Shown here in pieces: positions 53,612 to 63,321 of a stretch of DNA of 64,000 nucleotides. The stretch is from Bradyrhizobiaceae bacterium. Lineage in GTDB: Bacteria; Pseudomonadota; Alphaproteobacteria; Rhizobiales; Xanthobacteraceae. The translations under genes were made by a program, and so were the position numbers. Where the stretch lies: the NCBI GenBank assembly GCA_003963145.1, contig RXJJ01000016.1, positions 1 through 64,000 of the forward strand, in the 5' to 3' direction. The notes beneath the pieces are model-generated. The model was given only the letters and a program-made list of their open reading frames with translations, ran no database searches and was not told the origin of the DNA. Position 1 is the stretch's first letter, and every line of letters starts with the position of its first letter.

Positions 53612-55648
53612 CTAGAGCACCTTCGCCCGCTTCACATCCGGCGGCGTGGCTTCGTCGGTGAGCGCCTTCAGCGCCTCATCGAGAGGCAGGACCGTCTGGC
53701 CTTCCTTGCCGAGGCGGCGGATCGAGACCGAGCGCGTCTCGGCTTCCTTCTTGCCGACGACGAGAAGGGCCGGGACCTTCGCCAGAGAATGTTCGCGCAC
53801 CTTGTAATTGATTTTCTCGTTGCGCAGGTCGATCTCGGTGCGCAGCCCCGCCTTGCGGCAAGCCTCCATGACTTCGCGCGCGTAATCGTCGCCATCGGAG
53901 GTGATGGTGGTGACGACAGCCTGCACCGGCGCGAGCCAGAGCGGGAAGTGGCCGGCGAAATGCTCGATCAGGATGCCGGTGAAACGCTCCAGCGAGCCGC
54001 AGATCGCGCGGTGAACCATGATCGGCGTCACCTTGTTGGAATGCTCGTCGATGTAGAACGCGCCGAACCGCTCCGGCAGGTTGAAGTCCACTTGCGTGGT
54101 GCCGCACTGCCATTCGCGGCCGATGGCGTCGCGCAGCACGTATTCGAATTTCGGCCCGTAGAACGCGCCTTCGCCGGGATTGATCTCGGTCTTGATGCGG
54201 TTGCCGTCCTTGGCCTTGATCTGCTCTAGCACCTTTTCCATCACGCTTTCGGCGTGATCCCACGAGGCATCCGATCCGACGCGCTTATCCGGACGGGTCG
54301 AGAGCTTGATGGTCATCTCGCCGTCGAAGCCGAAATCGGCGTAGGTCGACAGGATCAGATCGTTGATCTTCAGGCATTCGTCGGCGAGCTGGGATTCCAT
54401 GCAGAAGATGTGCGCGTCGTCCTGCGTGAAGCCGCGCACGCGCATCAGCCCGTGCATCGCACCCGATGGCTCGTAGCGATGCACGATGCCGAATTCGGCC
54501 AGACGTATCGGCAATTCGCGATAGCTTTTCAGCCCGTGCTTGAAAATCAGCACATGGCCGGGGCAGTTCATCGGCTTGATCGCGAACCAGCGCTTGTCCT
54601 CGGCTTCGTCGCCTGCCGACTGCGCGGCGAACATGTTCTCGCGATACCACTGCCAGTGGCCCGAGGTCTCCCACAAAGACTTGTCGAGCATTTGCGGCGC
54701 GTTGACTTCCGCATAGTCGCCCGCGAGGCGGCGGCGCATATAGGCGATGATCGCCTGAAACACCGTCCACCCTTTGGCGTGCCAGAACACGACGCCGGGA
54801 CCTTCTTCCTGAAAATGAAACAGGTCCATTTCGCGGCCGAGGCGGCGATGGTCGCGCTTCTCGGCTTCCTCGATCTGTTTCAGATAGGCGTCGAGGTCTT
54901 CCTGCTTGGCGAAGGCCGTGCCGTAGATGCGGGTCAGCATCGGATTGCTGGCGTCGCCGCGCCAATATGCGCCGGCGACCTTCATAAGCTTGAACGCATT
55001 GCCGACCTTGCCGACGGACGTCATGTGCGGCCCACGACAAAGATCGAACCAGTCGCCCTGCTTGTAGATCTTGATCTGCTGGCCGGGCGGAATGGCGTCG
55101 AGCAGTTCGACCTTGAACATCTCGCCATTGTCGCTGAAGACCTGCTTGGTCTGCTCGCGCGTCCATATTTCCTTTGTGAAAGGTTTGTCGCGCGCGATGA
55201 TCTCGCGCATCTTCTTTTCGATGGCCGCGAAATCGTCCGGCGTGAACGGCTCGTTGCGGAAAAAATCGTAATAGAAGCCGTTGTCGATGACCGGACCGAT
55301 GGTCACCTGCGTGCCGGGCCAAAGCGCCTGTACGGCCTCGGCCAGCACATGCGCGGCATCGTGACGGATCAGTTCCAGCGCACGCGGGTCTTCGCGATTG
55401 ATGAATTCGATTTTGGCGTCGCGCTCGATCGGATCGGCAAGATCGGTGACCGCGCCGTCCAGCGCCATCGCCACGGTGCGCTTGGCCAGCGAAGGCGAAA
55501 TACCTTTCGCAATGTCGAGGCCGGTGGTGCCTTTGGGAAATTCGCGCTTCGCGCCATCGGGAAAGGTGACGGCGATCTGATCGGAGACGGGCTTCAGATT
55601 GGCGACGCTGTACTGGAATCCCGAGCCGGATGCGGGCTTGTCAGACAT
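53612..55648 (-). CDS. thrS: Threonyl-tRNA synthetase
   Basis: 678-residue class II synthetase charging tRNA-Thr. The TGS domain ([19 protein letters not shown]) comes first, then the editing domain ([14 protein letters not shown]), the catalytic core with zinc ligands in [13 protein letters not shown] and [12 protein letters not shown], and motif 2 ([20 protein letters not shown]). Last is the anticodon-binding domain, ending [21 protein letters not shown] precedes ATG 55648; the frame extends to 55810 but that part is not protein-like. A fragment of its 3' end is duplicated 2 kb downstream. Confidence 0.97.
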   Translation of the reverse strand: MSDKPASGSGFQYSVANLKPVSDQIAVTFPDGAKREFPKGTTGLDIAKGISPSLAKRTVAMALDGAVTDLADPIERDAKIEFINREDPRALELIRHDAAHVLAEAVQALWPGTQVTIGPVIDNGFYYDFFRNEPFTPDDFAAIEKKMREIIARDKPFTKEIWTREQTKQVFSDNGEMFKVELLDAIPPGQQIKIYKQGDWFDLCRGPHMTSVGKVGNAFKLMKVAGAYWRGDASNPMLTRIYGTAFAKQEDLDAYLKQIEEAEKRDHRRLGREMDLFHFQEEGPGVVFWHAKGWTVFQAIIAYMRRRLAGDYAEVNAPQMLDKSLWETSGHWQWYRENMFAAQSAGDEAEDKRWFAIKPMNCPGHVLIFKHGLKSYRELPIRLAEFGIVHRYEPSGAMHGLMRVRGFTQDDAHIFCMESQLADECLKINDLILSTYADFGFDGEMTIKLSTRPDKRVGSDASWDHAESVMEKVLEQIKAKDGNRIKTEINPGEGAFYGPKFEYVLRDAIGREWQCGTTQVDFNLPERFGAFYIDEHSNKVTPIMVHRAICGSLERFTGILIEHFAGHFPLWLAPVQAVVTTITSDGDDYAREVMEACRKAGLRTEIDLRNEKINYKVREHSLAKVPALLVVGKKEAETRSVSIRRLGKEGQTVLPLDEALKALTDEATPPDVKRAKVL

Positions 55649-55790
55649 GATATCCTCCTGATGCTCACTCCTGCGAACGAGCGCAGGTAAGCGGTAGCGC
55701 GGTATAACCTGATTTGCGCCAGCCGGGCAATCGCCGGAACCTGATCTGATGCTGACCGGTTGAGTCTGTCTCTCCTGCCGAGGGAATGAG

Positions 55791-56258
55791 ATGAGCAGGG
55801 CTTTCACCAAGGAAGACGACAGCGTAGAGGAGTTGCCGGACCGCCCCGTGTCGGATTATCCGAACGACGTCACGAAGGCCGGCCTCGCGCAGATCGAGGC
55901 GAAAGTCGACGAACTGTCCGCGGCCTATGCAAAAGCTCAGGCGGACGGCGACCGCGACGCGATGGCCGGTCTTGCACGCGATCTGCGCTATTGGTCAGCG
56001 CGGCGGGCCTCGGCCCATCTCGTGCCGTGCCCAACGGATACAACGGCCGTTCGTTTTGGCAGCCGGGTGACGATTTTTCGCGACGACGGGCGCGAGCAGA
56101 CCTTCACGATTGTCGGCGAAGACGAGGCGGAGCCGGCAAAAGGCACGCTATCGCACGCCTCGCCTCTGGCGCGCGCTCTGCTCGGCAAATCGGTCGGCGA
56201 CACCGTGCCCGCGGGGCAGGATGACGCCGAGATTGTCCGGATCGCAATTCCGCAATGA
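55791..56258 (+). CDS. GreA/GreB-family transcript cleavage factor-like protein
   Basis: 155-residue protein starting [10 protein letters not shown], as in GreB-like proteins. It has an N-terminal helical hairpin (about 25-75, [20 protein letters not shown]) and a C-terminal FKBP-like domain ([36 protein letters not shown]). It would enter the RNA polymerase secondary channel; the acidic tip that drives RNA cleavage cannot be confirmed by eye. It is divergent from thrS and abuts the convergent paoC-like gene. Confidence 0.85.
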   Translation: MSRAFTKEDDSVEELPDRPVSDYPNDVTKAGLAQIEAKVDELSAAYAKAQADGDRDAMAGLARDLRYWSARRASAHLVPCPTDTTAVRFGSRVTIFRDDGREQTFTIVGEDEAEPAKGTLSHASPLARALLGKSVGDTVPAGQDDAEIVRIAIPQ

Positions 56259-58487
56259 TCAGACGGCGATCAGATCCTCGATCATCGCCGGCAGCTTGCG
56301 CACACGCACGCCGGTGGCGTGATAGACCGCGTTCGTGATGGCTGCGGCGATGCCGGCAAGGCCGATCTCGCCAAGACCGCGCGCGCCGATCTCGTTGAAA
56401 TTGGTGTCCGGATAATCGAGGAAGGTCACGTCGATCTGCGGCGTGTCCGCATGCGTCGCCATCACGTAATCGGCGAGGTTGCTATTCACTGGCGCGCCGT
56501 TTCGCGGATCGTAATGGGTATGCTCGAACAGCGCCATGCCGACGCCCATCACCACCGCGCCCTCGATCTGATTGGCCGCGGTCTTGGCGTTAATCACGGT
56601 GCCGCCGTCGATCACGGTGACAACGCGCTCGACACGCAACCGCGCAATCTCCGGCTGCCAGCTCACTTCGACGAAATGCGCGCCGAACGAGTGCAGCGAG
56701 AACTTCTTCTTGAGTGGGTCGTCAAAGCCGCCGCCGCTCTTGCCTTTGCCGGAGACGGACGCGGCGCCGGCCATTTCGATCACGCGTCCGAACGGAAGGG
56801 TGGTGCTTCCGCCCGACGAGCCTGTGGTTGTATTGGCGGTGGACACCGCGCCGTTGACGAAGGTGAGTTCGTCGGGCTTGCGGTTCAGCAGAGGTGAATT
56901 GGGAGCTTTGGTGGCGAGCTCGATCACCGCCTTCTTGGCTTCGCGGGCGGCCTGTAGCAGGGCTGGAATAACCGAGGCCGTGGCCGCGGAGCCGCCGGAG
57001 AAGGGACCGGGCGGCAGATTGGTATCGCCAAGCACGACGTCGATCTTCTCGACCGGAATGCCGGTCTCGCTGCTCACGACTTGTGCGACAACGGTGTAGG
57101 TGCCGGTGCCGATATCCTGTGTGGCGCAGACGGCGCGCGCCGTTCCGTCCGCCCTCAGTTCGACCGAGACCTCGGTCGGCATGCGCAGCGCGATCCAGGT
57201 GCAGGCCGCCATGCCATAGCCAAGTATCTTGCCGTCGCGCTGCATGGCGCCGACCTGCGGATTGCGTTTGTCCCAGCCGAATTTCTGCGCGCCGGTGGTG
57301 AGGCATTCGGCGAGGTGACGCGAGGAGAATGGCAGACCCGTGCTTTCGTCAGTCAGCGTGTCGTTCTTCAGCCGCAGCTCGACGGGGTCCATCTTCAGCT
57401 TGATGGCCAGCTCATCCATGGCCGATTCCAGCGCGAACAGACCCGGCACGGCGCCGGGGCCTCGCATGGACGTCGGTGCGCCGACATTGAGCTTGGCAAC
57501 GCCTTCTGTGACGCGAAGGTTCGCCGTGCTGTAGAGAAACGGCGTGGCCTCACCGCAATTCTCCTTGTAATTGTCGCCAACAGAGGTGTGGTTGATGCTG
57601 TCGTGGCTGAGCGCGACAAGCTTGCCGTCCTCGTTTGCGGCAAGGCGAATGCGCTGCTGCGTCAGTGGCCGATGGCCGGCCGCCTGAAAGTTCATTTTGC
57701 GGCTGAGAACCAGCTTTATCGGACGGTTGAGCATTTTGCTGCCGGCGGCAGCAATGAAGTAATGCGGCCACGGCCATAGTTTGCTGCCAAAACCCGAACC
57801 GATGAATCGCGAGACGATGCGTACGTTCTCTTTCGGCTCGTTCAGCACCGCCATCGTCACGCCCTGGCAGTTCACGACAGCCTGACTTGCCTCGTAGATC
57901 GTGAAGACGCCGTTCTCGTAAGTCGCGACGGTTCCGTGCAGCTCGATGGCCGAGTGCGTTTCCGTCGGCGTCACATAGGTTTCGTCCAATTTGACGGGAG
58001 CCGAGGCGTAGGCGGCGTCGACATCGCCGCGCTCGCTCTGGGTTTCCATCTTGCCGGATTGCAGGGTTTCGCTGACGTTGAAAGGCTTCTGCGCGTAGGT
58101 CGCCTTGACGGCTGCCGCCGCGGCTGTGGCCTGTTCAAACGTGTCGGCGATCACGGCCGCGATATACTGGCCGTAATAGGCCACTTCCTTGTCCGCGAAG
58201 GGGGTGCGCTTTTCGTCGATATGCAGGCGGGAATTCGTCACCTTGTAGAGCTTGGCGATATTGTCCGCGTGCAGGATCGCACGCACGCCGGGCATCTTTT
58301 CAGCCTCGGAAATATCCAGCTTTGTGATGGTGCCGCTCGCGATCGAACTCGACACCGGCACAGCATAGAGCATGCCGGGGAAATTATGATCGGAGGTGTA
58401 CATCGCACGGCCGCTGACCTTTTTAGGGCCGTCGATGCGGTTGAGCGGAGCGCCGATGATGGTTTTGGGATCGATATGATCGTTCAT
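56259..58487 (-). CDS. paoC: Molybdenum-binding subunit of aldehyde oxidoreductase (PaoC/XdhA-type)
   Basis: 742-residue molybdopterin subunit of the xanthine oxidase family, close in length to E. coli PaoC. Recognisable parts are VSGRAMYTSDHNFPGMLYAV, FIGSGFGSKLWPW, APTSMRGPGAVPGLFALESA, CATQDIGTGTYTVVAQ, and the late RGLGEIGLAGIAAAI, containing the active-site Glu. ATG 58487 (MNDHIDPKTII) is chosen; the frame continues upstream but only shadows the FAD gene. Third gene of a paoABC-like operon oxidising aldehydes in the periplasm. Confidence 0.92.
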   Translation of the reverse strand: MNDHIDPKTIIGAPLNRIDGPKKVSGRAMYTSDHNFPGMLYAVPVSSSIASGTITKLDISEAEKMPGVRAILHADNIAKLYKVTNSRLHIDEKRTPFADKEVAYYGQYIAAVIADTFEQATAAAAAVKATYAQKPFNVSETLQSGKMETQSERGDVDAAYASAPVKLDETYVTPTETHSAIELHGTVATYENGVFTIYEASQAVVNCQGVTMAVLNEPKENVRIVSRFIGSGFGSKLWPWPHYFIAAAGSKMLNRPIKLVLSRKMNFQAAGHRPLTQQRIRLAANEDGKLVALSHDSINHTSVGDNYKENCGEATPFLYSTANLRVTEGVAKLNVGAPTSMRGPGAVPGLFALESAMDELAIKLKMDPVELRLKNDTLTDESTGLPFSSRHLAECLTTGAQKFGWDKRNPQVGAMQRDGKILGYGMAACTWIALRMPTEVSVELRADGTARAVCATQDIGTGTYTVVAQVVSSETGIPVEKIDVVLGDTNLPPGPFSGGSAATASVIPALLQAAREAKKAVIELATKAPNSPLLNRKPDELTFVNGAVSTANTTTGSSGGSTTLPFGRVIEMAGAASVSGKGKSGGGFDDPLKKKFSLHSFGAHFVEVSWQPEIARLRVERVVTVIDGGTVINAKTAANQIEGAVVMGVGMALFEHTHYDPRNGAPVNSNLADYVMATHADTPQIDVTFLDYPDTNFNEIGARGLGEIGLAGIAAAITNAVYHATGVRVRKLPAMIEDLIAV

Positions 58488-58504
58488 GACTGTTTCCCGG
58501 TTGA

Positions 58505-59509
58505 TCAGGCCAGCTTCGCAGCGGTCTCGAGGGTGTGGACCAGACAACGTCTTGCAAGCTCGACCTTGAAGGCGTTGCCCTCCTGTGGCCTGGCGTCTTT
58601 CAGGAACGCTTCGGCGGCGGAGCGGAACGCATCCCTGTCCGGCGACTGGCCGGTGAGTTTCGCTTCCACGGTCTTGTCGCGCCACGGCCGCACGCCGATG
58701 CCGCCCATTGCGAACGCGACCTTGCCGATCTTGTCGCCATCCATCGTCATCACCACGGCGGCGGAGGCGAGGGCGAATTCGTAGGACGCGCGGTCGCGCA
58801 GCTTGAGGTACAGCGAGCGCTCGCCTTTCGCGGGCGCCGGCAGGGTCACGTGGGTGATGAGATCGCCGGGCTGCATCACGGTTTCCTTGTCCGGGGTCTT
58901 GCCGGGCAGAAGAAAGAAGTCTGCGATAGGCACTGCGCGCTCGCCCGTTGCGCCCTTGATGTGGATGGTCGCGTCGAGCGCCATCAGCGCAACGTTCATG
59001 TCCGAGGGATTGGTGGCGATGCACTGATCGCTGACGCCGAGAATGGCGAGGTTGCGGCTAAAGCCGCCGATCGCGGCGCAACCCGAGCCCGGATCGCGCT
59101 TGTTGCACGCCATGCCGGTATCGCGGAAATAAAGGCAGCGCGTCCGCTGCAGCAGATTGCCGCCAGTGGTCGCCATGTTGCGCAATTGCGCGGAGGCGCC
59201 GGACAACAGCGCCTGCGACAGCACGGGATAGTCGCGCTGAACGCGCTCATCGTTTGCGAGATCGGCGTTTTTCACCGTCGCGCCGATGCGAAGGGCGCCG
59301 TCCGGCAACGTTTCGATCTTGTCGAGCGGCAGGCGTTTGATGTCGATGAGTTGTTTCGGCGTCTCGACATTCAGCTTCATCAGATCGAGCAGGGTAGTGC
59401 CGCCGGCGAGAAAGCGGATGTCCGCGCCCTGTTGCGCGGTTTTGGCGGCCGCCGCACCGCGAATAGCGGCATCTGCACTGTCCGCGCGGCGAATTTGGAA
59501 TGTCTGCAT
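58505..59509 (-). CDS. paoB: FAD-binding subunit of aldehyde oxidoreductase (PaoB-type)
   Basis: 334-residue FAD subunit. The FAD loop is FLAGGTTLLDLMKLNVETP. The internal cysteine-rich stretch TRCLYFRDTGMACNKRDPGS followed by GCAAIGG and DQCIATNPSD matches the extra [4Fe-4S]-binding insertion of PaoB (YagS), which sets this subtype apart from xanthine dehydrogenases. It lies 13 bases after the iron-sulfur subunit gene and 17 bases before the molybdenum subunit gene. Confidence 0.92.
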   Translation of the reverse strand: MQTFQIRRADSADAAIRGAAAAKTAQQGADIRFLAGGTTLLDLMKLNVETPKQLIDIKRLPLDKIETLPDGALRIGATVKNADLANDERVQRDYPVLSQALLSGASAQLRNMATTGGNLLQRTRCLYFRDTGMACNKRDPGSGCAAIGGFSRNLAILGVSDQCIATNPSDMNVALMALDATIHIKGATGERAVPIADFFLLPGKTPDKETVMQPGDLITHVTLPAPAKGERSLYLKLRDRASYEFALASAAVVMTMDGDKIGKVAFAMGGIGVRPWRDKTVEAKLTGQSPDRDAFRSAAEAFLKDARPQEGNAFKVELARRCLVHTLETAAKLA

Positions 59510-59522
59510 AACTCGGTCCTTC

Positions 59523-60146
59523 TTAAGTGCCCTGGCGGACTTGCTGGATTGCGGCGACGATATTTTTGTACGCGCCGCAGCGGCAGATGTTGCCGCTCAT
59601 GGCCTCCCGGACATCTGCCTCGCTCTGACCGATTGGCTCGTTCAATAGCGCGGTCGCCGACATGATCTGGCCCGAGGTGCAGTACCCGCACTGATAACCG
59701 TCGTGTTCAAGGAAGGCCGCCTGCATCGGGTGCAGATTGCCTGGTTCGCCCAATCCCTCGATGGTGGTGATCTTGTCGCCGTCATGCGTCGCGGCGAGGC
59801 TGAGGCAGGAATTGATACGCCGGCCGTTCACATGCACGGTGCAGGCGCCGCACTGGCCGTGGTCGCAGCCTTTCTTGGTGCCGGTGAGGTCGACGTGCTC
59901 GCGCAGGAAATCGAGCAACGTGGTGCGCGGATCAACCGCCTTCGAATAATCCTTGCCGTTGATGGTCAGCCTTGCATTGACAAAATAGTCCGGCACGGGT
60001 TCTCCCTTCTGCGGCGCGGCCTCGGCGCTGTCGCCACGCCAGGATGTTGCGCCTGCCGCGACGCCCGCCATCCCAATTGTCTGTAAAACGGTGCGTCGGT
60101 CCAAACCGGCCTTGCCGGCGGGACCTCTATTGTCCAGATCGGTCAT
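59523..60146 (-). CDS. paoA: [2Fe-2S] subunit of aldehyde oxidoreductase with Tat signal (PaoA-type)
   Basis: 207-residue small subunit with two [2Fe-2S] clusters: plant-type Cys94, Cys99, Cys102, Cys114 (GCDHGQCGACTVHV, NSCLSL) and C-terminal Cys153, Cys156, Cys188, Cys190 (QCGYCTSGQ, ICRCGAY). The N-terminus has a twin-arginine motif (LDRRTVLQTIG) and a hydrophobic run, so it exports the assembled complex to the periplasm. ATG 60146 follows GAGGGATGC. First gene of the operon; no PaoD-like chaperone is in the window. Confidence 0.93.
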   Translation of the reverse strand: MTDLDNRGPAGKAGLDRRTVLQTIGMAGVAAGATSWRGDSAEAAPQKGEPVPDYFVNARLTINGKDYSKAVDPRTTLLDFLREHVDLTGTKKGCDHGQCGACTVHVNGRRINSCLSLAATHDGDKITTIEGLGEPGNLHPMQAAFLEHDGYQCGYCTSGQIMSATALLNEPIGQSEADVREAMSGNICRCGAYKNIVAAIQQVRQGT

Positions 60147-60306
60147 GCATCCCTCGATGCTTGGAGTATTGCTCACGGCACAGGACTCGTGGCCCTGCGA
60201 CACTTTGATGAGACTAATTCTAAGTAGGAAACAGCTGACTGGTTCCACCATCTACTGCGATGCAGCGATGACGAATTCTTGAAAAAAGCCGATGAAAGAA
60301 AGCTGA

Positions 60307-60639
60307 TCAGGGCGAATTGACGTGGCGCCAGCGGCCATAGCGCCACGGCATATACCATCGCGCCTTCGCTGGGAACTCGTCCGGCACATTGTCGATGCCG
60401 GATGTGCCCCATGGATGACAGCGCAGAAGCCGCGCCAGCGTCATCCATCCGCCAGCCCACAGGCCGTAGCGCGCAATCGCTTCGTCGCCATAGACCGAAC
60501 ATGTCGGCAGATGGCGGCAGGTGTTGCCGATCATCGGAGAGAGCGTGTGGCGATAGAGCCAGATCATGCCGCGGCCGGCGTTGCGCGGCAGATCTTGCGG
60601 ATGGAAACCGCAGTCACAGTTTGTTGGCTTCATAGGCAT
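60307..60639 (-). CDS. yidD: Membrane protein insertion efficiency factor YidD
   Basis: About 110 residues. The YidD core is clear: GMIWLYRHTLSPMIGNTCRH, LPTCSVYGDEAIARYG, GGWMTLARLLRCHPWG. It assists the YidC insertase at the inner membrane. Cysteines in TCRHLPTCS and RCHPWG are typical. The ATG at 60639 is used; GTG at 60669 and ATG at 60633 are alternatives. It is not beside rnpA/yidC here, which is common in rhizobia. Confidence 0.92.
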   Translation of the reverse strand: MPMKPTNCDCGFHPQDLPRNAGRGMIWLYRHTLSPMIGNTCRHLPTCSVYGDEAIARYGLWAGGWMTLARLLRCHPWGTSGIDNVPDEFPAKARWYMPWRYGRWRHVNSP

Positions 60640-60864
60640 TTTGCCGAAACGCTTTGCGGTGATTTGCACAGTTCCTTGTCCCGGAACCAGCAGTCGCTGT
60701 TTTTAAAGTCACACCACCTGAATATCGCCGAAATTCAACTGCATTGCAGCAAAACTGCAATGGACGGCATCGCTCGCGATGATACGATTTTCATAACGCT
60801 GGTGTGACACGATTCGAGGCCCGGATGCGTCGCCAGCGATGCCCGTACCAATGTCCGCAAGGGC

Positions 60865-61794
60865 ATGGAAGGAACCACGTTGGCTCTTGAGAGGTCGCTG
60901 ATCGGCAGCGGCTTGGTGCGAATCTGCGCCGCCGCGGTCTTCATATCCCTGCTTGGCTTGGCCATGCGCGGCGGTTCTGCTCACGCCACCGACTCGCTCG
61001 AGGCGCGCAAGCAGCCGATGACCTTCAAATGGGTGACGGCCAGACAGGGGGCTTGCGAGCCCGATTGCCGTGACTGGATTTCCGCCGTCGGCATCATCAC
61101 CTCCGACACGCCATCATTGTTCGACAGTTTCACGAAGGGCCACGACCTCAAAGGCCAGCGCATCGTGATCGATTCCTCCGGCGGCTCGGTGCTCGACGCC
61201 ATCGCGATCGGGCGGACATGGCGCGCAGGCGGCGTTATCGGCAGTGTCGGCGTGGTGACTGAACGCGATGGCGCACGTGCCATTGCTCCCGAAGGCTATT
61301 GCGAGTCGATGTGCGTGTTCCTGCTGCTCGGTGCGGCGACGCGCGAAATTCCGCCGCAGGCGCATGTCCGCGTGCATCAGATATGGATGGGCGACCGCGC
61401 CAACGATGCGAAGGCCTCCAAATACACCGCCGAAGACATGACCATTGTCGAGCGCGACGTCGGGCGGCTTGCGAAATACACGTTCGACATGGGCGGCTCG
61501 GGCGATCTGCTGGCGCTCGCACTGAGCGTGCCGCCGTGGGAGCCGCTGCATGAATTGAGCGCGGCGGAACTCGTGACCAGCAATCTGATCCCGGCCAGCG
61601 CGATGGCTGACAACGCCGCGAAGGCCGATACTGTGAATACCGATGTGTCGGCGAAAGTCGCGGACCTGCCGGCGGACGCGGGCATGAAGCCCGTTCAGGA
61701 TCGGATGGCGTCAGAGAGCGCGCCGGCGGTCAAGGCCACCAAGACCGCCGAGGCCCTGCCGCCAACCGGCGGGATGGCAGCACCGTCCCACTGA
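60865..61794 (+). CDS. Secreted ClpP-like (COG3904-type) protein
   Basis: 309-residue protein with an N-terminal hydrophobic signal (residues about 16-42, ending SAHA). Its ClpP/crotonase-like domain has IVIDSSGGSVLDAIAIGR (glycine-rich oxyanion strand), Ser148 in CESMCVFLLLG, aligning with the ClpP nucleophile motif ASMGAFLL, and His171 in VRVHQIW, aligning with MIHQP. Ser and His are thus kept. An alanine- and lysine-rich tail follows from about residue 225. Likely a periplasmic serine peptidase or its inactive relative; substrate unknown. Confidence 0.8.
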   Translation: MEGTTLALERSLIGSGLVRICAAAVFISLLGLAMRGGSAHATDSLEARKQPMTFKWVTARQGACEPDCRDWISAVGIITSDTPSLFDSFTKGHDLKGQRIVIDSSGGSVLDAIAIGRTWRAGGVIGSVGVVTERDGARAIAPEGYCESMCVFLLLGAATREIPPQAHVRVHQIWMGDRANDAKASKYTAEDMTIVERDVGRLAKYTFDMGGSGDLLALALSVPPWEPLHELSAAELVTSNLIPASAMADNAAKADTVNTDVSAKVADLPADAGMKPVQDRMASESAPAVKATKTAEALPPTGGMAAPSH

Positions 61795-61801
61795 ATTTTG
61801 A

Positions 61802-61882
61802 CGTCATTGCGAGAAGTGTAGCGACGAAGCGATCAGCTCTTGGTTGGGGGAACTGGATTGTTTCGCTGCGCTCGCAATGACG
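61802..61882. repeat. Intergenic palindromic repeat, CGTCATTGCGAG family
   Basis: CGTCATTGCGAGAAGTG at the left and CTGCGCTCGCAATGACG at the right pair with each other. GACGAAGCGATC occurs inside. Third copy of the family at 2937 and 8882. It fills the gap between convergent genes. Confidence 0.85.
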
Positions 61883-61888
61883 AATAGG

Positions 61889-62338
61889 TCATTGCGCCGG
61901 GACCTTCGCTTTCGCCTCGATCTGCTCGATCGCGTCGACCACGGCGTTGAAGGTCAAAAGCGTCGAGGCGTGTCGCGCCTTGTAGTCACGCACCGGCTCC
62001 AGCACCGCGATGTCGGCCCATTTGCCTTCGCTGGGAGGCGCGCCGTTGTCCTTCAGCATCCTGGTCACGGCATCGCGCAGGTCGCGCAGTTCCTGGGCGT
62101 TCGAGCCGACAACATGGCGCGCCATGATGGAGGAGGACGCTTGCCCAAGCGCGCAGGCTTTCACGTCATGCGCGAAGTCGGTCACCACCCCGTCCTTCAT
62201 CGACAGGTCCACCTTGACTGTCGATCCGCACAGCTTCGAATGTGCGGTGGCCGATGCGTCGGGGTTTGCCAGCCGTCCGAGGCGGGGGATATTCCCGGCA
62301 AGCTCGACGATCTTCTTGTTATAGATGTCGTTCAGCAT
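61889..62338 (-). CDS. Iron-sulfur cluster scaffold-like protein (IscU/NifU N-terminal family)
   Basis: 149-residue protein of the NifU-N fold. The expected cysteine positions appear as KLCGSTVKV and VKACALGQASSS; the third usual cysteine is not evident near RHASTLLTF, where IscU has a Cys, so this may be a divergent or non-assembling member. Similar proteins are common in rhizobia near folE. It starts at 62338 (MLNDIYNKKI), divergent from folE. Confidence 0.82.
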   Translation of the reverse strand: MLNDIYNKKIVELAGNIPRLGRLANPDASATAHSKLCGSTVKVDLSMKDGVVTDFAHDVKACALGQASSSIMARHVVGSNAQELRDLRDAVTRMLKDNGAPPSEGKWADIAVLEPVRDYKARHASTLLTFNAVVDAIEQIEAKAKVPAQ

Positions 62339-62611
62339 GGTTGTGGCATTCGCCCCTTGCAATGCAGGCCCGTTAACCGCCCGACGCGGCAGCCTTGGCG
62401 GTCTTGGCCAGCTTCCTATATAATCCGGGTTCGGCAGCAATAAACCCGCCTGCCGTACCGATCGCCGGAATAGCATATCTGCGATGTGCCAGCCGGGGCG
62501 GTTTCAGGGTTGGGACGACACGGCGTCCGGCCGCCACTTGTGATTGGCGGTTGCGGCGACCCGGTGACACTCCGGCCTCAATCGTCACAAGGCCGGTCGA
62601 ACGGAGAGCCT

Positions 62612-63292
62612 ATGGACGCAGTCATCAAGCCGTTGCGCGGCGGCAAGCCCGCCGCCAAGAGCAATGAAATTCCCCCCTCGGATTTTCAGGCCGCGCCGGT
62701 CCGCCCGGACCAGCCGCGCCCATCGCGCGAGGACGCCGAACAGGCGGTGAAAACCATTCTCTCCTATATCGGCGAGGACCCCTCGCGGGAGGGCCTGGTC
62801 GACACCCCGCGCCGGGTCGTCGAGGCCTACGATGAACTGTTCCAGGGCTATCATCTGTGCCCGGCGGAGGTTCTGAACCGCACCTTCGGTGAAATTGCCG
62901 GTTATGACGATTTCGTCCTCGTGCGCGATATCGAATTCCATTCGCATTGCGAGCATCACATGATGCCGTTCTACGGCAAGGCGCATATTGCCTATACGCC
63001 GGTGGAGCGGGTGGTCGGCCTGTCGAAGCTGGCCCGGCTGGTCGATATTTTCGCCCACCGCCTCCAGACCCAGGAGCATCTCACCGCGCAGATCGCCGCC
63101 GCGATCGATTCGATCCTGCAGCCGCGCGGCGTAGCCGTGGTGATGGAGGCCGAGCACACCTGCATGTCGGTGCGCGGCATCGCCAAGCATGGTGCGAAAA
63201 CACTGACCACCCGCTTCACCGGCGCGTTCCGCGACAATCCCGACGAACAGAACCGTTTCTTGTCCATGGTGCGCGGACTCAACAACGCCTAG
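62612..63292 (+). CDS. folE: GTP cyclohydrolase I
   Basis: 226-residue enzyme opening GTP to 7,8-dihydroneopterin triphosphate, the first step to folate and queuosine-type pterins. Zinc ligands are Cys113 and His116 ([10 protein letters not shown]) and Cys184 (EHTCMSVRG). [20 protein letters not shown] and [15 protein letters not shown] match the family. ACGGAGAG precedes ATG 62612. hisI follows 29 bases downstream on the same strand. Confidence 0.96.
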   Translation: MDAVIKPLRGGKPAAKSNEIPPSDFQAAPVRPDQPRPSREDAEQAVKTILSYIGEDPSREGLVDTPRRVVEAYDELFQGYHLCPAEVLNRTFGEIAGYDDFVLVRDIEFHSHCEHHMMPFYGKAHIAYTPVERVVGLSKLARLVDIFAHRLQTQEHLTAQIAAAIDSILQPRGVAVVMEAEHTCMSVRGIAKHGAKTLTTRFTGAFRDNPDEQNRFLSMVRGLNNA

Positions 63293-63321
63293 TCTGCGCT
63301 CCGCCGTTTCAGGAGTGCAAA

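Noticed and set aside
54254..55690. 478-codon forward ORF opposite thrS
   Set aside because: Antisense shadow of an unmistakable threonyl-tRNA synthetase.
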